Assembly: GCA_023525975.1 (NCBI GenBank)
Contig: CM042030.1
Coordinates: 23,988,350-24,052,349 of the forward strand
DNA from: Smallanthus sonchifolius
Taxonomy: Eukaryota; Streptophyta; Magnoliopsida; Asterales; Asteraceae
Direction of reading: 5' to 3'
Length of the DNA: 64,000 nt
The notes below the pieces were generated by a model, which was given only the letters and a program-made list of their open reading frames with translations, did not search any database and was not told where the DNA came from. Below, piece after piece: positions 46,801 through 56,583 of this stretch. Made by a program: the position numbers and the translations under genes. Within the stretch, counting starts at the first letter, position 1; the number at the start of each line of letters is the position of its first letter.

Positions 46801-48156
46801 AACGGTGAAGGTTTTCTCTAATTGGGATCGTGTCTTTGCAAGTAAAGGCTCAAAATTAAGTGACACAAAACTTTTATCGGCACCGGTATCGAACAAAATG
46901 GAGGCATATTTACTATTAACAAGGAACGTACCATTAACCACGTCGTTGTTGGCTTGAGCTTCGTTGGCGTTAATGTTGAAAGCACGCCCACGAGCTCCAC
47001 CTTGTCTAGTATTTGCGAGCCTTGGACATAGATTACGAAAATGATTCGGGTCACCACACTCATAACAAGCACGCCCATTAGCAATGGCGGGAGCACCTTG
47101 ATTAGCCACTTGAGGTACGGTTTGGTTTGGAGGGTTGACTTGGCCCGTAAGGGCTTTGGTCCTACAAACATTAACCGTATGACCATATCTCCCACAATAA
47201 GTACAAAGGCGACATGGGATGTTTTGGGGATGATGATAGTTGCAGGTGGCACAAAGTGGGTAAATTCCACCATATGGCTTTTTGACTGGTGCTTGAACCA
47301 TAGGTGCAGCTTGGTTCACGGGAACAGCAGGAGTAACCACAGCAAAATTTCTAACCTTCCTCTTTCTAGTGTTGCGAGAGGGCTCGGTTGTAGCTTCTTT
47401 GGTGTGGTTAGGAGGGGCTACGGTTTCAGCAACTTTCTTAGAACCCTTTTTGGTAAGAGTTCCAGCTTTAATATGATTATCGGTTAGGGTAGCAGACAGG
47501 CGGATGGCATCTTCCAAAGTAGCAGGATTTCTACCTAAGACAGTATCTTGAATTTGTCTTGGTAGCCCACCAATGTACTTTTCGATGCAACGAGATAATG
47601 GAGTGACCATGTGGGGCACAAGAAGACTCAATTCATGGAACCGAGTTGTGTAAGCCAAGTGTTCCCCACTATCTTGGGCAAGATCCCAAAATTCAGCCTC
47701 TAACTTCTTCACTTCATTGCGAGGACAGAACTCCTCGGTCATAAGCCTTTTGACCTCATCCCAAGGTAAGGCCATAGCTACATCAACACCCCTATTCCTT
47801 TTCTCCCCATTCCACCATGTAAGTGTCCGCTTTTGAAGGACACTAGTAGCATGACGAACACGGAGGTTGTCGGGACAGTCACTATTGAGAAAGGTATTCT
47901 CAATACTTTCGAACCATTGGAGGAGTCCGGTAGCTCCTTCGGTTCCATAAAACTTTAGGGGATTGCACGAATTGAAGTGCTTGAAGGTGCATTGGGATGG
48001 ATTACCACCATTTCCACCATTACCACCATTATTACCACTATTGCTTCCATTGCCATTAGTGGCACCATTGGCTTGGGTGAGTTGTGTCACCAATTGAGTA
48101 AGGATAGCAGCAATGTCGGAGTTGGCGTTAGCGGCGGGAGCACGACGAGGAGGCAT
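43876..48156 (-). CDS. TE-J Gag-Pol polyprotein (near full length)
   Basis: This is the retrotransposon polyprotein. I chose MPPRRAP as the start, as in TE-C; the frame is open 18 bases further upstream. Residues below are counted from the upstream Met. They are: Gag domain about 50-240 (LLQWFESIENTF), CCHC knuckles about 320-337 (CTYCGRYGHTVNVC) and 367-382 (CYECGDPNHFRNLC), protease ILFDTGADKSF about 426, RT about 620-800 with FIDDILIYS near 762, RNase H about 905-1020 (YCDASNQGLG, TDHKSL), integrase zinc domain about 1093-1134 and the DDE core about 1163-1290 (ISDRDARF, TERTIQ). It ends at HPTFHIV through a 4-base deletion, losing the chromodomain. Gag and Pol share a frame. All catalytic motifs look intact. 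Confidence 0.95.
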   Translation of the reverse strand: MPPRRAPAANANSDIAAILTQLVTQLTQANGATNGNGSNSGNNGGNGGNGGNPSQCTFKHFNSCNPLKFYGTEGATGLLQWFESIENTFLNSDCPDNLRVRHATSVLQKRTLTWWNGEKRNRGVDVAMALPWDEVKRLMTEEFCPRNEVKKLEAEFWDLAQDSGEHLAYTTRFHELSLLVPHMVTPLSRCIEKYIGGLPRQIQDTVLGRNPATLEDAIRLSATLTDNHIKAGTLTKKGSKKVAETVAPPNHTKEATTEPSRNTRKRKVRNFAVVTPAVPVNQAAPMVQAPVKKPYGGIYPLCATCNYHHPQNIPCRLCTYCGRYGHTVNVCRTKALTGQVNPPNQTVPQVANQGAPAIANGRACYECGDPNHFRNLCPRLANTRQGGARGRAFNINANEAQANNDVVNGTFLVNSKYASILFDTGADKSFVSLNFEPLLAKTRSQLEKTFTVEIANGDSLTIESIIYDCSLELNDHAFPINLIPMPLGSFDIIIGMDWLSNHHAEVICFEKCIRIPLPSGETLRVFGEKPCKGLKLMSCTTAQKYLRKKYIAFLAHIVQKDVKEKSIQDIPIIRDFPEVLPKDLSGLPPVRQVEFRIDLMPGANPVARAPYRLAPSEMQELASQLQELSDKGFIRPSHSPWGAPVLFVKKKDGSFRMCIDYRELNKLTIKNRYPLPRIDDLFDQLQGSTCFSKIDLRSGYHQLRVQEDDIPNTTFRTRYGHYEFMVMPFGLTNAPAVFMDLMNRVCKPYLDKFVIVFIDDILIYSKTKADHEEHLRLVLDLLKKEQLYAKFSKCEFWLKEVQFLGHIVNDKGIHVDPAKIETVKNWNAPKTPTEVRSFLGLAGYYCRFISNFSKIAVPLTALTHKGKAYEWGPKQEEAFQTLKQKLCNAPILTLPDGNDDLVVYCDASNQGLGCVLMQRGKVIAYASRQLKIHEKNFTTHDLELGAVVFALKIWRHYLYGTKCVVFTDHKSLQHIFNQKELNMRQRRWVELLNDYDCEIRYHPGKANVVADALSRKDHVMLHCARIQSDVQTRILEAQHVSVTEGNMYEEMSCGVELLLESKPNGLLYYLNRIWVPDRDDLRAILMNEAHKTRYSIHPGADKMYQDLRQLYWWPGMKKDIALYVAKCLTCSKVKAEHQRPSGLLEQPEIPVWKWENLAMDFITKLPRTSSGYDSIWVIIDRLTKSAHFLPIREDFKVEKLARIYIDEIVSRHGVPLNIISDRDARFTSRFWQSLQSALGTRLDLSTAYHPQTDGQTERTIQTLEDMLRACVIDFGGNWDSHLSLIEFSYNNSYHTSINMAPFEALYGRKCRSPICWNEIGEAQITGPELIQETSDKIIQIRDNIRVARSRQKSYADKRRKPLEFQVGDLVLLKVSPWKGVIRFGKKGKLSPRYVGPFKILERIGKVAYKLELPPSLGNVHPTFHIV

Positions 48157-48865
48157 TCTACAGATTTGAAACACAAGACAAGAGAGATTGTAAGAACTTA
48201 TGAGAATTGCTAGGATTTAATAGAATGAGATAACAAAATAAAAGATAGATAATCATAGTTTGGATTGTACTCAAAAGTGACAAAAATTCACTTGAATACT
48301 AAGGCATATTAAGGTTAATTTAAACTCATATAATTTTCAAGGAGACATGCTTTAGCCTATAGGTAAACACTCATCTCGGGAGTTCCCAGGAAAGCATACG
48401 GGTCCCTCGGTTGATTGGGATTTATGCGAAATGCTTTCCTAGACAGAAAACCCAAAATACAGGTGTCACCCTTCCAGATTGCACGTGTCCTCAAATAATT
48501 TAACAAGTTTAAAAACCTCAACGAAGAAATAAAAATTTTATTTAAAGATTTTTGCTTCAAGAATTTTCAACATGCTTAGAAAGGATAAAGATAGAAAAAG
48601 AAGATAAGAATAATAAGAGGTTTAGGCCATAGGAAAGGATGTTATTTATTTAATTATTATTTAAGAATATCCTAATAAGTCATGCATTTCTAACAAAGAA
48701 GGTAGCAAATATAATAATAATTAATCATGGTAAGCATGTAGCACATAGCATGTAGCACATAGCACAAAATCATGAAGCATAACATAAGTGGGTGTCCTAA
48801 AGTTATAGTCTAGGTCAAGATGTCTAATAACCTAAATCCCTATAACCAAGGCTCTGATACCAATC
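48157..48865 (-). other. TE-J leader with PBS and conserved stem-loop
   Basis: The complement of GGCTCTGATACCA (48850-48862) is the initiator-tRNA-Met PBS. ATGCTTTCCT (48431-48440) and AGGAAAGCAT (48388-48397) make a ten-base stem around a 33-base loop, matching the TE-C leader in arm sequence and loop length. Otherwise the leader is A+T-rich and non-coding. Confidence 0.82.
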
Positions 48866-51369
48866 TGTCACACCCCGACCGATGGCGGAATCATCGGGGC
48901 GGGACATGTAAGACTGTTCATAGCACATGGTTGACTAAATTGAAATATATTAAAGTCAAATTTGCATTACAATAAATCCAAGTACAAGATCAAATTCAAA
49001 CAAGAAACATAAACAATTCATAAAATTCTTGATTTATTTTGCTAAGTCCAAATCCTATGTTGAACACGTCTTGAATCAATCTCACATATTGGGGCCTGAA
49101 ACATGAATAAAATAAAGTCAACTAAAAAGTTGGTGAGTATAACACAGTTGTATATAGATAGCATATAGTTGAAAACAAATCCTTTACATGACATGATAAA
49201 TAAGGCGTTCATGGGGAGTAACTATTGTGTAACCAAATGTACAATCAAACCTTGTAACTAGCATGCAAAACAAATGTGTTGTCGGTTTCAATCACCGCGT
49301 ACCATGGGTGAGTTTGTCAGACTCAATAGATCCATCATTGAAAACCGTCGGCTTGTATAGTTAATGATTGCACATAAGAGCATACAAAGGTTAAACACAC
49401 CTAGCACTCGGGCACAAAGCTCAAATTTTTGCACACATGTATGTAAATAGGATTTTTGCACTTGTGTTGTTTGTGTAAATGTAAATGTGTAATGTGTAAT
49501 GTGTAATGAGTATAGAGTTCATGTTCCACCCCAAAAGTGTAAAAGAGTAAAAGGGGTTGTGAATACTCACTTGGTATGGAAGTGAAGCTAACAAGGAATA
49601 TAGATAGCAAAAAGATCCTTGAAAAGCACACTTTAACCTAAATAGTAATATGCATTGAATCACATAGATGTATAAAGTTTAAAAATGAAAGTTGGATTTG
49701 TATGTAAAACCATTGGTTTGTATTTAAAAAGGATTGAATAAAATATATAAAGTTTGAGGTAAAATATGTTTGAAACAATTTAATTAGGTTTGAATTAAAT
49801 AAATAAGTGTATAACTATAGTTTATGAAATAATGTCAATATTAATTGTAATTAAGTATAAATAAATAAAACGATTTTGATTTAAAATGTAAAGTAAATAA
49901 GTCATCATTATTTATAAATTTTGTAACTTAATTATTTAAAATATCATTTAAGTGTAAGATGATAAATATAAATTTAATTTTTATAAACTTTTCAATAAAT
50001 TACATTTATGCCAAGATTAAACTTTTAATCTATTTTTAAATACAGAAAACATATTTTTATAAAATCTGAAACATTTACTGATTAAAATATAAAAATTATA
50101 ATTCTGTTAAAAAATTCTGAGTCTAGCACGACCGTGCCTCGGAAGGGCACGACCGTGCCTCGGAAGGGCACGATCGTGCTCAAGCCACGGGCGCGACCGC
50201 GCTAGTCGGGGCGCGACCGGGTTGATCAATCAGGAGCACAATCTAGACAAGTCATCAGGCACGACCGTGCCTTAGCCCGGCACGGTCGCGTCTATGATTT
50301 TTAGACACAACAGAGACTAGCCCAAAGGGCATGACAAGGTCTGGACGGATGACACGACCGCGCTTCTAGTCGACACGACCGCGCTAAACGAGGCACGGGC
50401 GCGCTAGATGATTAGCGCGACCGTGTCTAATCTAAATCAGACACGAATCGAGAATTTCTTGTATTTTAAACACTGGAATTGTTAGGGCTTTTGATTAATA
50501 GGTTATTACGTGTCTTTTCATATACCTTAATTGTATGGAAATCGGGTTTAAGTATGGGTTCGATTAAATCATTTTTATTGAAAACATGGTTTCTGATTCT
50601 GGTCGATTTCTATTGTGGAAGCCCAAATTGGATGAGGGCTTTTGATAATGATACTGAAATGAATGAGAAGACGATTATATTTACCCTGAAACGAAACGAA
50701 TTTATAGAGAACGGTTGGAAGGAAGCTCCGGCGACGACGGTTCGAGTTCCGACGATCTTTACTGCAACTCCGGTCAATCCAGATAGTCCGGAAGCTTCAG
50801 AGATGGTTTGATATCTCGATTCTGCTACTGAGTTGGGAGCATTTGGGTCGAAAAGCTTTGAGAGAGTTTTCTTGCAAATGAATACTGAGGCGTTTGGGAT
50901 TTGAAAAGTGGTAATACAATTGTTAAGGGGAAAAGAAACGTATAACGGTTTCGGATTCGAACGATCGGGTGATTAATCTGCATTTACGTTTTTCTGTTAC
51001 GCAGGCGCGACCGTGCCAAGGAGAGGCGCGACCGTGCCTAGGCACCGGGCGCGATCGTTCCAGAGCAGGTCGCGCGACCGTGACAAAGCACTTGGCGCGA
51101 CCGTGCTAGAACGAAGCATGACCGTGCTCACTAGGGTTTCTTGATGTTTTTCAATTTTAGTCCTTGACTTTTCAGGTTTGATAAGTTTGTACCAAATAGT
51201 TTCTTGTATAGCGTTTAAATGTAAATAATCGAGTAAAACTTGCGAATTTGTATAGGATCATTGCATTAAATTTTACGACGAGAAAAATAATGAGGCATTG
51301 CACGAGTATAGAACTTGAAATTGCATTACATTGAACTGAAATAGGCATACTAAAATCCGAAATGTTACA
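48866..51369 (-). repeat. TE-J 5' LTR (2504 bp)
   Basis: It is nearly identical to 41128-43590. It is longer because the palindrome cluster near 50140-50215 has an extra 21-base copy (GGAAGGGCACGACCGTGCCTC) and about 20 more bases around GCGCGACCGCGC. The terminal stem is intact (CCGATG/CATCGG), whereas the 3' LTR has one arm change. Confidence 0.94.
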
Positions 51370-51931
51370 AGTACTACTGGGTTTGACAAATCCCACCCGC
51401 GTTAGTCGCGCTAACTCGATTGGAGATCGAACGGGTGAAATGTTAGCCTACTCACATTTGCCAGAATTGATAGACTTGGCAGGAGGCAAATACATAAACA
51501 GTCAGCTTCGGTTGCGAGCGCTTTAGTAAGACATGAACATAGGCTAGCTACCTATAGATATGCATATTGAATGTACATAATCTGACAAACACTCTCTTAT
51601 TGCAAACTTGAAACCTTGAACTCACCAACCTCGTGTTGACACTTTTTCTTACATGTTTCTCAGGTCGCTTTGGCACAGGTTGCGCATTTAGGACATTCAT
51701 GGAGTCCTACTGTCATATCATTCATTTCGAATATTTTAAACAGTTTATTTAATTGCATTAATTGACGCTCGTTGCGTGTAATTATTTTTTACTTCATTTT
51801 ATTGTTTACACTTCCGCATTAACTCTGAACTTTTATGTTAGGACATTTCAAGTCCCATATAGTGTCGTTTGATGTAACTAATGAATGAGATCCTGGTTCG
51901 TCACTTCCCAAATGGTAAAACTCCGTTAGTT
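51370..51931 (+). repeat. TE-H 5' LTR, middle piece
   Basis: It resumes TE-H after TE-J (AGTAC duplicated, then TACTGGGTTTGAC) and matches 61495-62051. It carries GTTGAC and TTTCTCAG (near 51655-51663), the acceptor-like block, and ends with the TAGTT target copy at 51927-51931. Confidence 0.92.
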
Positions 51932-53800
51932 TGTAACATTTCAAAAATAGTAAATAAGTAAATAATAAAGCGATAGAGATTTAATCGTAAAAAAAAATGA
52001 AAGAAAATGGATGGGCTTGGGCTCGGCTCCAACGGGCCGAGCGAAGCCCAAGTATATAAGGGTCAAGACAGAACAAGAACTCTCATTTCCACCAAAACTT
52101 GCAACCTAGAGAGAGAAAGGAGAGCTCGGGTCTAGAAAGAGAAAGTTGATGGATCGACCCGAAATTGAAGGAGCACGTTACTACTGACCTTGTGAGCAAA
52201 ACCTCCGAATCAGAATCACAATCCAGGTAACGATTCGACCTTAAATTGAGTTTTTCTTCGTTTTGGGGTTTCTCGGGTTTTAGCTAAATAGGAGACTTTT
52301 TTATGGATGAAACTTGAAAATAAGCTTAGAACTAGCATCTAGAATGAAAACCACACCTTTTGATCAAAGAAAATTGCAAGATTGGCATGATCAGATTAAC
52401 ATGCAAGAATTTCAGACTTATCCAGGAAGCAGGTCTTTCGTACTTATCAAGTACGCAAGAAAGATATCAAGTACGCATGAGGAAGATCATGCGTACTTAT
52501 CAAGTACGTAAGAAGAATGTTCTGCGTACTTGTCAGACCAGTAAGTAAAGTCAGTATGTTTAGAATAATTAAACCGTTAGAGTCGGGATTGGGTCTGATG
52601 TGTATTTAACTACCTAATTCAGATCATACGTGACGTTGTTGGACCTTTGTTTAGGACAACCAAGACTAGCTTATCAGGTGAGTTCTATGTGCCCCCTTCT
52701 ATGTTATGTGCATATCATTTTAAATGTTTTGGGGCTGAAATGTATATACACTAAATGAATAAATGCTATGAATGTCAATGTGATCATACGTGGTATACAA
52801 ATATATATATATACTTATATATGAAAATGAATTATGAACAAAGAATGAAACGTATGATTATAAAGAATGAATGAAAGAAGGACATAACGTAAATGAATGA
52901 AATCTTGCTTTATATTATATATATTGCATGTTATGAATGTATGTAAACGTTATGAACCCTTCTATGACAACGGCTACTTCGGTAGACGGACGACCACGTG
53001 ACTATTTTGCAACCGGGACAAAAACGTTCCTTCGCAAGCTAGGACGTATAAAAAGACACTAATGGACGGTCGAAGCAAATGCCTTAAATCAAGTAGAACG
53101 GTTGCATACATAATGGTCGCGTGGGAAACGGATGCCCTAGGGCATACGGACAAAAGGACGGACTACGACGGTAGGACGGTTTAAGAGCGGACGGACAAAG
53201 GTTGCCGAACGGATTTAAGTTTCGACGGATGGTTTTCTAGAGCCGGACGGTTAATGAAAAGGGCTACGACGGTAGTTCTCACTGCGATGTCTTTATGATA
53301 TTCGCGACAAGTGTGATGGGTTGATCTCCCTTAAGATTATGGCCAATAAGTGTTCTCCCCAAGTAAGTATGTATGTACATATGTATATACTTAATATGAA
53401 TGTTATGTGAGAACAGTAAAGTAAAGAATATGTAAAAGCATGAATATTACGTATGTTATGTATACATATATAAATTATATTATTGATAGGATAAATATTA
53501 TGTATGATTGTCTTTAAACTAGAACTCACCAGCGTTAGCTGACTTTTAGTATACATTTCAGGTAGTGGAAGAAAGAGTCGTGCGATGGCGTTAAGGTTAC
53601 CCGGCACAAGACTGACATCCCACTTTTATATATGTTAAGACGATGTTATGTATTTAATTATTAAGACTTCCGCTGTTATGTCACGTTATGTTACGTTATG
53701 AAATGAATGAATTCGAATGTTTTAAATTTAAGCTCAGTATTTATGACTATGTTTATGAGTAAATCCAACAAGTGAGGTTACCCGGGAATGGGGCCTTACA
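51932..53800 (+). repeat. TE-K: Ty3 LTR (1869 bp), mosaic of TE-B-like and TE-E-like parts
   Basis: It starts TGTAACATTTC and ends GGGGCCTTACA. The front resembles TE-B, including the TATA hairpin (arms 52016-52023 and 52045-52052; TATATAA 52053). The part around 52540-52680 resembles TE-E (AACCGTTAGAGTCGGGATTGG). The rest resembles TE-B/TE-G (near-identical blocks around 52980-53060 and 53520-53800). Donor-like ATCAG|GTGAGTT is cut before 52678; the acceptor AG is at 53560-53561. No internal Ty3 sequence follows. Confidence 0.88.
52440..52540 (+). repeat. 33-bp hairpin-unit array in TE-K LTR
   Basis: The third unrelated hairpin sequence is of the type GCGTACTTatcAAGTACGC. Unit marks at 52465, 52498 and 52531 are exactly 33 bases apart; the first pair (52445, 52465) is shortened to 20 bases. 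It lies between the donor-like CAG|GTAACG (near 52227) and ATCAG|GTGAGTT (52678). Confidence 0.85.
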
Positions 53801-54181
53801 CGGTTGAGTCCCCGGGGGTGTTCAGGAGGACACCTTAGGCAAATCCCACATCCCTGAATTGGATGGTGGGGCAAACCTCATCGATGATGATGAGTCCAAA
53901 AGGAGGGGGGTGATTGTAACACCCTAGGCAAATCCCACATCGACCGTGCCCAAGAGAGATCCTTGGTTCATAAGGAATGTCCTGCCTCTTAAATCAACAA
54001 CGCGTTTTGGGGCTTAATGTAGTGGATGAGAGGAGAACTCCACAGTTAAGCGTGCTCGGGTGGGAGTAATCCAGGGATGGGTGACCCTGGGAAGTTTTCA
54101 CCCGGGCAACCAAAAACAAATCCGTGAGCTCTTAGTGGGCAAAACGGACAATATTGTTGGTATGAGGGGCCGGATGTCACA
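53801..54181 (+). mobile_element. Cassandra-like TRIM remnant: internal piece and 3' LTR with 5S rRNA-like sequence
   Basis: A 115-base internal piece ends in the polypurine tract AAAAGGAGGGGGG (53899-53911). Then comes a 266-base LTR (53916-54181) that starts TGTAACACCC, contains a 5S-like module and ends GGATGTCACA after GCAAAACGGACAATATTG. LTR length, the 5S module and this end block fit Cassandra, a non-coding plant TRIM mobilised in trans. The 5' LTR is missing. TAGTT follows at 54182-54186. Confidence 0.82.
54010..54106 (+). other. 5S rRNA-like module inside the TRIM LTR
   Basis: AGAACTCCACAGTTAAGCGT, GCTCGGG and GGGATGGGTGACC match the 3' two thirds of plant 5S rRNA, including the internal Pol III promoter: box A (AGTTAAGCGTGCT), an intermediate element and box C (GGATGGGTGACC). 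The 5' third is diverged. This is element sequence, not a functional 5S gene. Confidence 0.85.
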
Positions 54182-54221
54182 TAGTTGAAATTTGGGGGTG
54201 TGAAAGATTGGTATCGGAGCC
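54182..54221 (+). other. TE-H 5' LTR end and primer-binding site
   Basis: TAGTT (second target copy) is followed by the last 19 bases of the TE-H LTR (AAATTTGGGGGTGTGAAA) and a PBS with one change, TGGTATCGGAGCC at 54209-54221, where the usual form is TGGTATCAGAGCC. Confidence 0.85.
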
Positions 54222-55791
54222 ATTGGTTATAGAGAACTAGGATCGCATAGTAGACTATAACCTCACACATTAGTTACACGACACAGACACTTATACCTGA
54301 TACATATACCATCTATTCATACATTGCAGTGCAGGCATGTTAATACCATCCGTATCACCCTCAGTTGGCAATGGACACATCATTTGCATTGCATCATTAT
54401 TCCCAGTGATGACACTCGGGGAATCACCAAAACATCATCCACTCACGTCCGAGGACAGCGAGATGGAGCCTTCGGAGGAGTCACTTATATCACCATCACC
54501 TGTTGGGTATGGTGGGATTTCTTAGGTCCATGTTATGGACGGCACTCAGCACTAACGCATATCTCTTTTGGAGTTGGGATCGTCGGAGGCGAGTCCCTAT
54601 TTTACCCACTATCAATAATACATCGAGTGAAGGCAGACCGTTGCACGCATTATTGTAGAATCCATTGACACGTAGATGTCATCACTTTCCCGAGCCATGG
54701 GCTCGCGACTTTGGTAGATATTATGTTGAAGATAGATTGAAGACAAAGTTGAGAACTCATTGCTCATTGCATACTCAGACTCTATCCTGACTTGGTTGGA
54801 AGGACGGCTACTTTGCTGCTTCCTGTAACTTGTACTCATGAATTAGTTTCTATTCTCGAAGTCGCATTTCATGTACATGTTTGATTCATGTGCATGCTCT
54901 CATCTACAATCCGTTGGATTGGACTCTCGCATTGTGTTTCAACTCGACTGAATACTCGGATCAAACGATTCTCGACTACTCATCCTGATATGAGTCCTAG
55001 TTGATCAACTTATGGGTGATGACTAAGCTTTTCGATGACTTGTCATATCTGACAACACTCTGTACTTAGCAATACAAACTAAAGGACATTATGACACAGG
55101 ACGGGGAGAACTAGGGTGAGCATGTAAAGCAAATTATCATTACGGGTGCACACGTAATAGTAATTTGAGGTGCATGTAAGTCGTGGTGAAACCTAGTGTG
55201 TGGATAAATGGTCCTAATCAGTGATCTACAAACTTAAAATTCCACTGTCAGTAGAAGTTCTTGTAACCTGCTCAACGACTAGTTGGTATCATTAAACCTA
55301 TTCAACAGTTGATAGACGCGACTATCATGTTGAAGGTATTTACGAACACACTGAACTATCATCCATAGAAACCATCATTTTATCTCACTCATGTAAGAGT
55401 CTTAGTGAAATTAAACCTCTCATCCAAACGGGATCACAGAAATCCAACTCAATTGAAACTCTGGTAGAACCTCATGGTAAATCTATCGACTCCAACTATG
55501 TAAGCATAATTTGAGGAGTTCTTTCTAAACTAACACGTTATTCCTTACACTCCAACAATAGATTTCATTTGACCTTGTTACCTCATCCTGTGACTAATCC
55601 TTGGTCTAATTTGATATATACCCCAACATATCCAGTAATCCCAATGACGTTGGAAAACGGGGATTTAATGCAACCAACCATCAGGTGGAACGTTACCACT
55701 TAAACAAATAACCTGTCCCTGGTATTACTGAAAATGGTATCTCATAAAAATTTCTTTTCCTACATGCGAACCTCTTCCCTTAGCCTTTGCA
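54222..55791 (+). pseudogene. TE-H leader and gag region, decayed beyond confident reading
   Basis: By position this should hold leader, gag and the protease start. Only short ORFs remain. One (54337-54525) contains an acidic, Ser-rich stretch (SEDSEMEPSEESLISPSP) that may be a Gag N-terminus, and GKRGFNATNHQV near 55655 may be the segment before protease. I see no intact CCHC knuckle. Confidence 0.45.
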
Positions 55792-56583
55792 TTGACCAAC
55801 GCTTACTTTACAAGCACGGTTCTCACTAGAAGTCTCAGCATGACTTCACATATTTCTTACTGGTGCGGTCGTTCTCCAACTCTATTAGAAGCTACGTATA
55901 TAATAGAGATAGCTAATAGCCAAATAATTGAAGCAACACACATCCTTAAGGGATGTAAGCTTGAGCTAGCTAGATATATACTTGATATCGACCTTATGCC
56001 GGTCACACTTGGTAGTTTTGATGTAATTGTTGGCATGGATTGGTTATCTAAAAACCAAGCTGAAATTTTCTGTCATGAGAAAATTGTTCGTATTCCTCTC
56101 CCAAATGGAGAAACCCTTTCCGTTCAGGGCGAAAAAGTTGGTGCAGTCATGGGCATCATATCCTTTATGAAAGCGCAGAAATGCCTTCGAAAGGGGCATA
56201 CGGCCATTTTGGGTCTCGTTGCTGAGCATCCATCAGAAGAGAAGAAGATTGATGATATTCCCATCGATCGTGAATTTTTGGAGGTATTTCCCAAGGATCT
56301 GCCTGGTCTGCCACCACACCATCAAGTTGAATTCCAATCCAATCTAGCACCCGGAGCGGCACCGATCGCTCTGGCACCATATAGATTAGCACCTAGTGAA
56401 TTACAAAAATTGTCCACTCGGTTACAAGATTTGTTGGATAAAGGTTTCATTCGACCTAGCTCATTGCCATGGGGAGCTCCGGTATTGTTTGTTAAGAAGA
56501 AGGACGGGACTTTCCGTGTGTGTATTGACTACCGTGAGCTGAATAAAGTCACAATCAAGAATCGCTACCCTTGCCTCGCATAG
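55792..56583 (+). pseudogene. TE-H pol: protease C-terminal part and RT start
   Basis: The protease active-site region is scrambled (no DTG seen), but the following block LGSFDVIVGMDWLSKNQAE is clear near 56010-56060. RT begins with APYRLAPSELQKL and GAPVLFVKKKDGTF, then YRELNKVTIKNRYP. A one-base loss just after RYP shifts the frame at about 56570. Confidence 0.88.

Larger units (their letters stand above)
41128..51369 (-). mobile_element. TE-J: complete, young Ty3/gypsy chromodomain element
   Basis: This is a 10.2-kb element inserted in the TE-H LTR with perfect target duplication AGTAC (41123-41127 and 51370-51374). The empty site is visible in the TE-H 3' LTR at 61488-61499, a perfect palindrome AGTAGTACTACT. 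LTRs are 41128-43590 and 48866-51369, differing by about a dozen substitutions by eye plus about 41 bases of extra palindrome repeat in the right copy. Gag-pol is one frame with a single late frameshift. It belongs to the TE-C family. Confidence 0.95.

Noticed and set aside
54010..54106. A functional 5S rRNA gene
   Set aside because: The 5' third is diverged and the sequence sits inside a 266-base LTR with a polypurine tract before it, as in Cassandra TRIMs.
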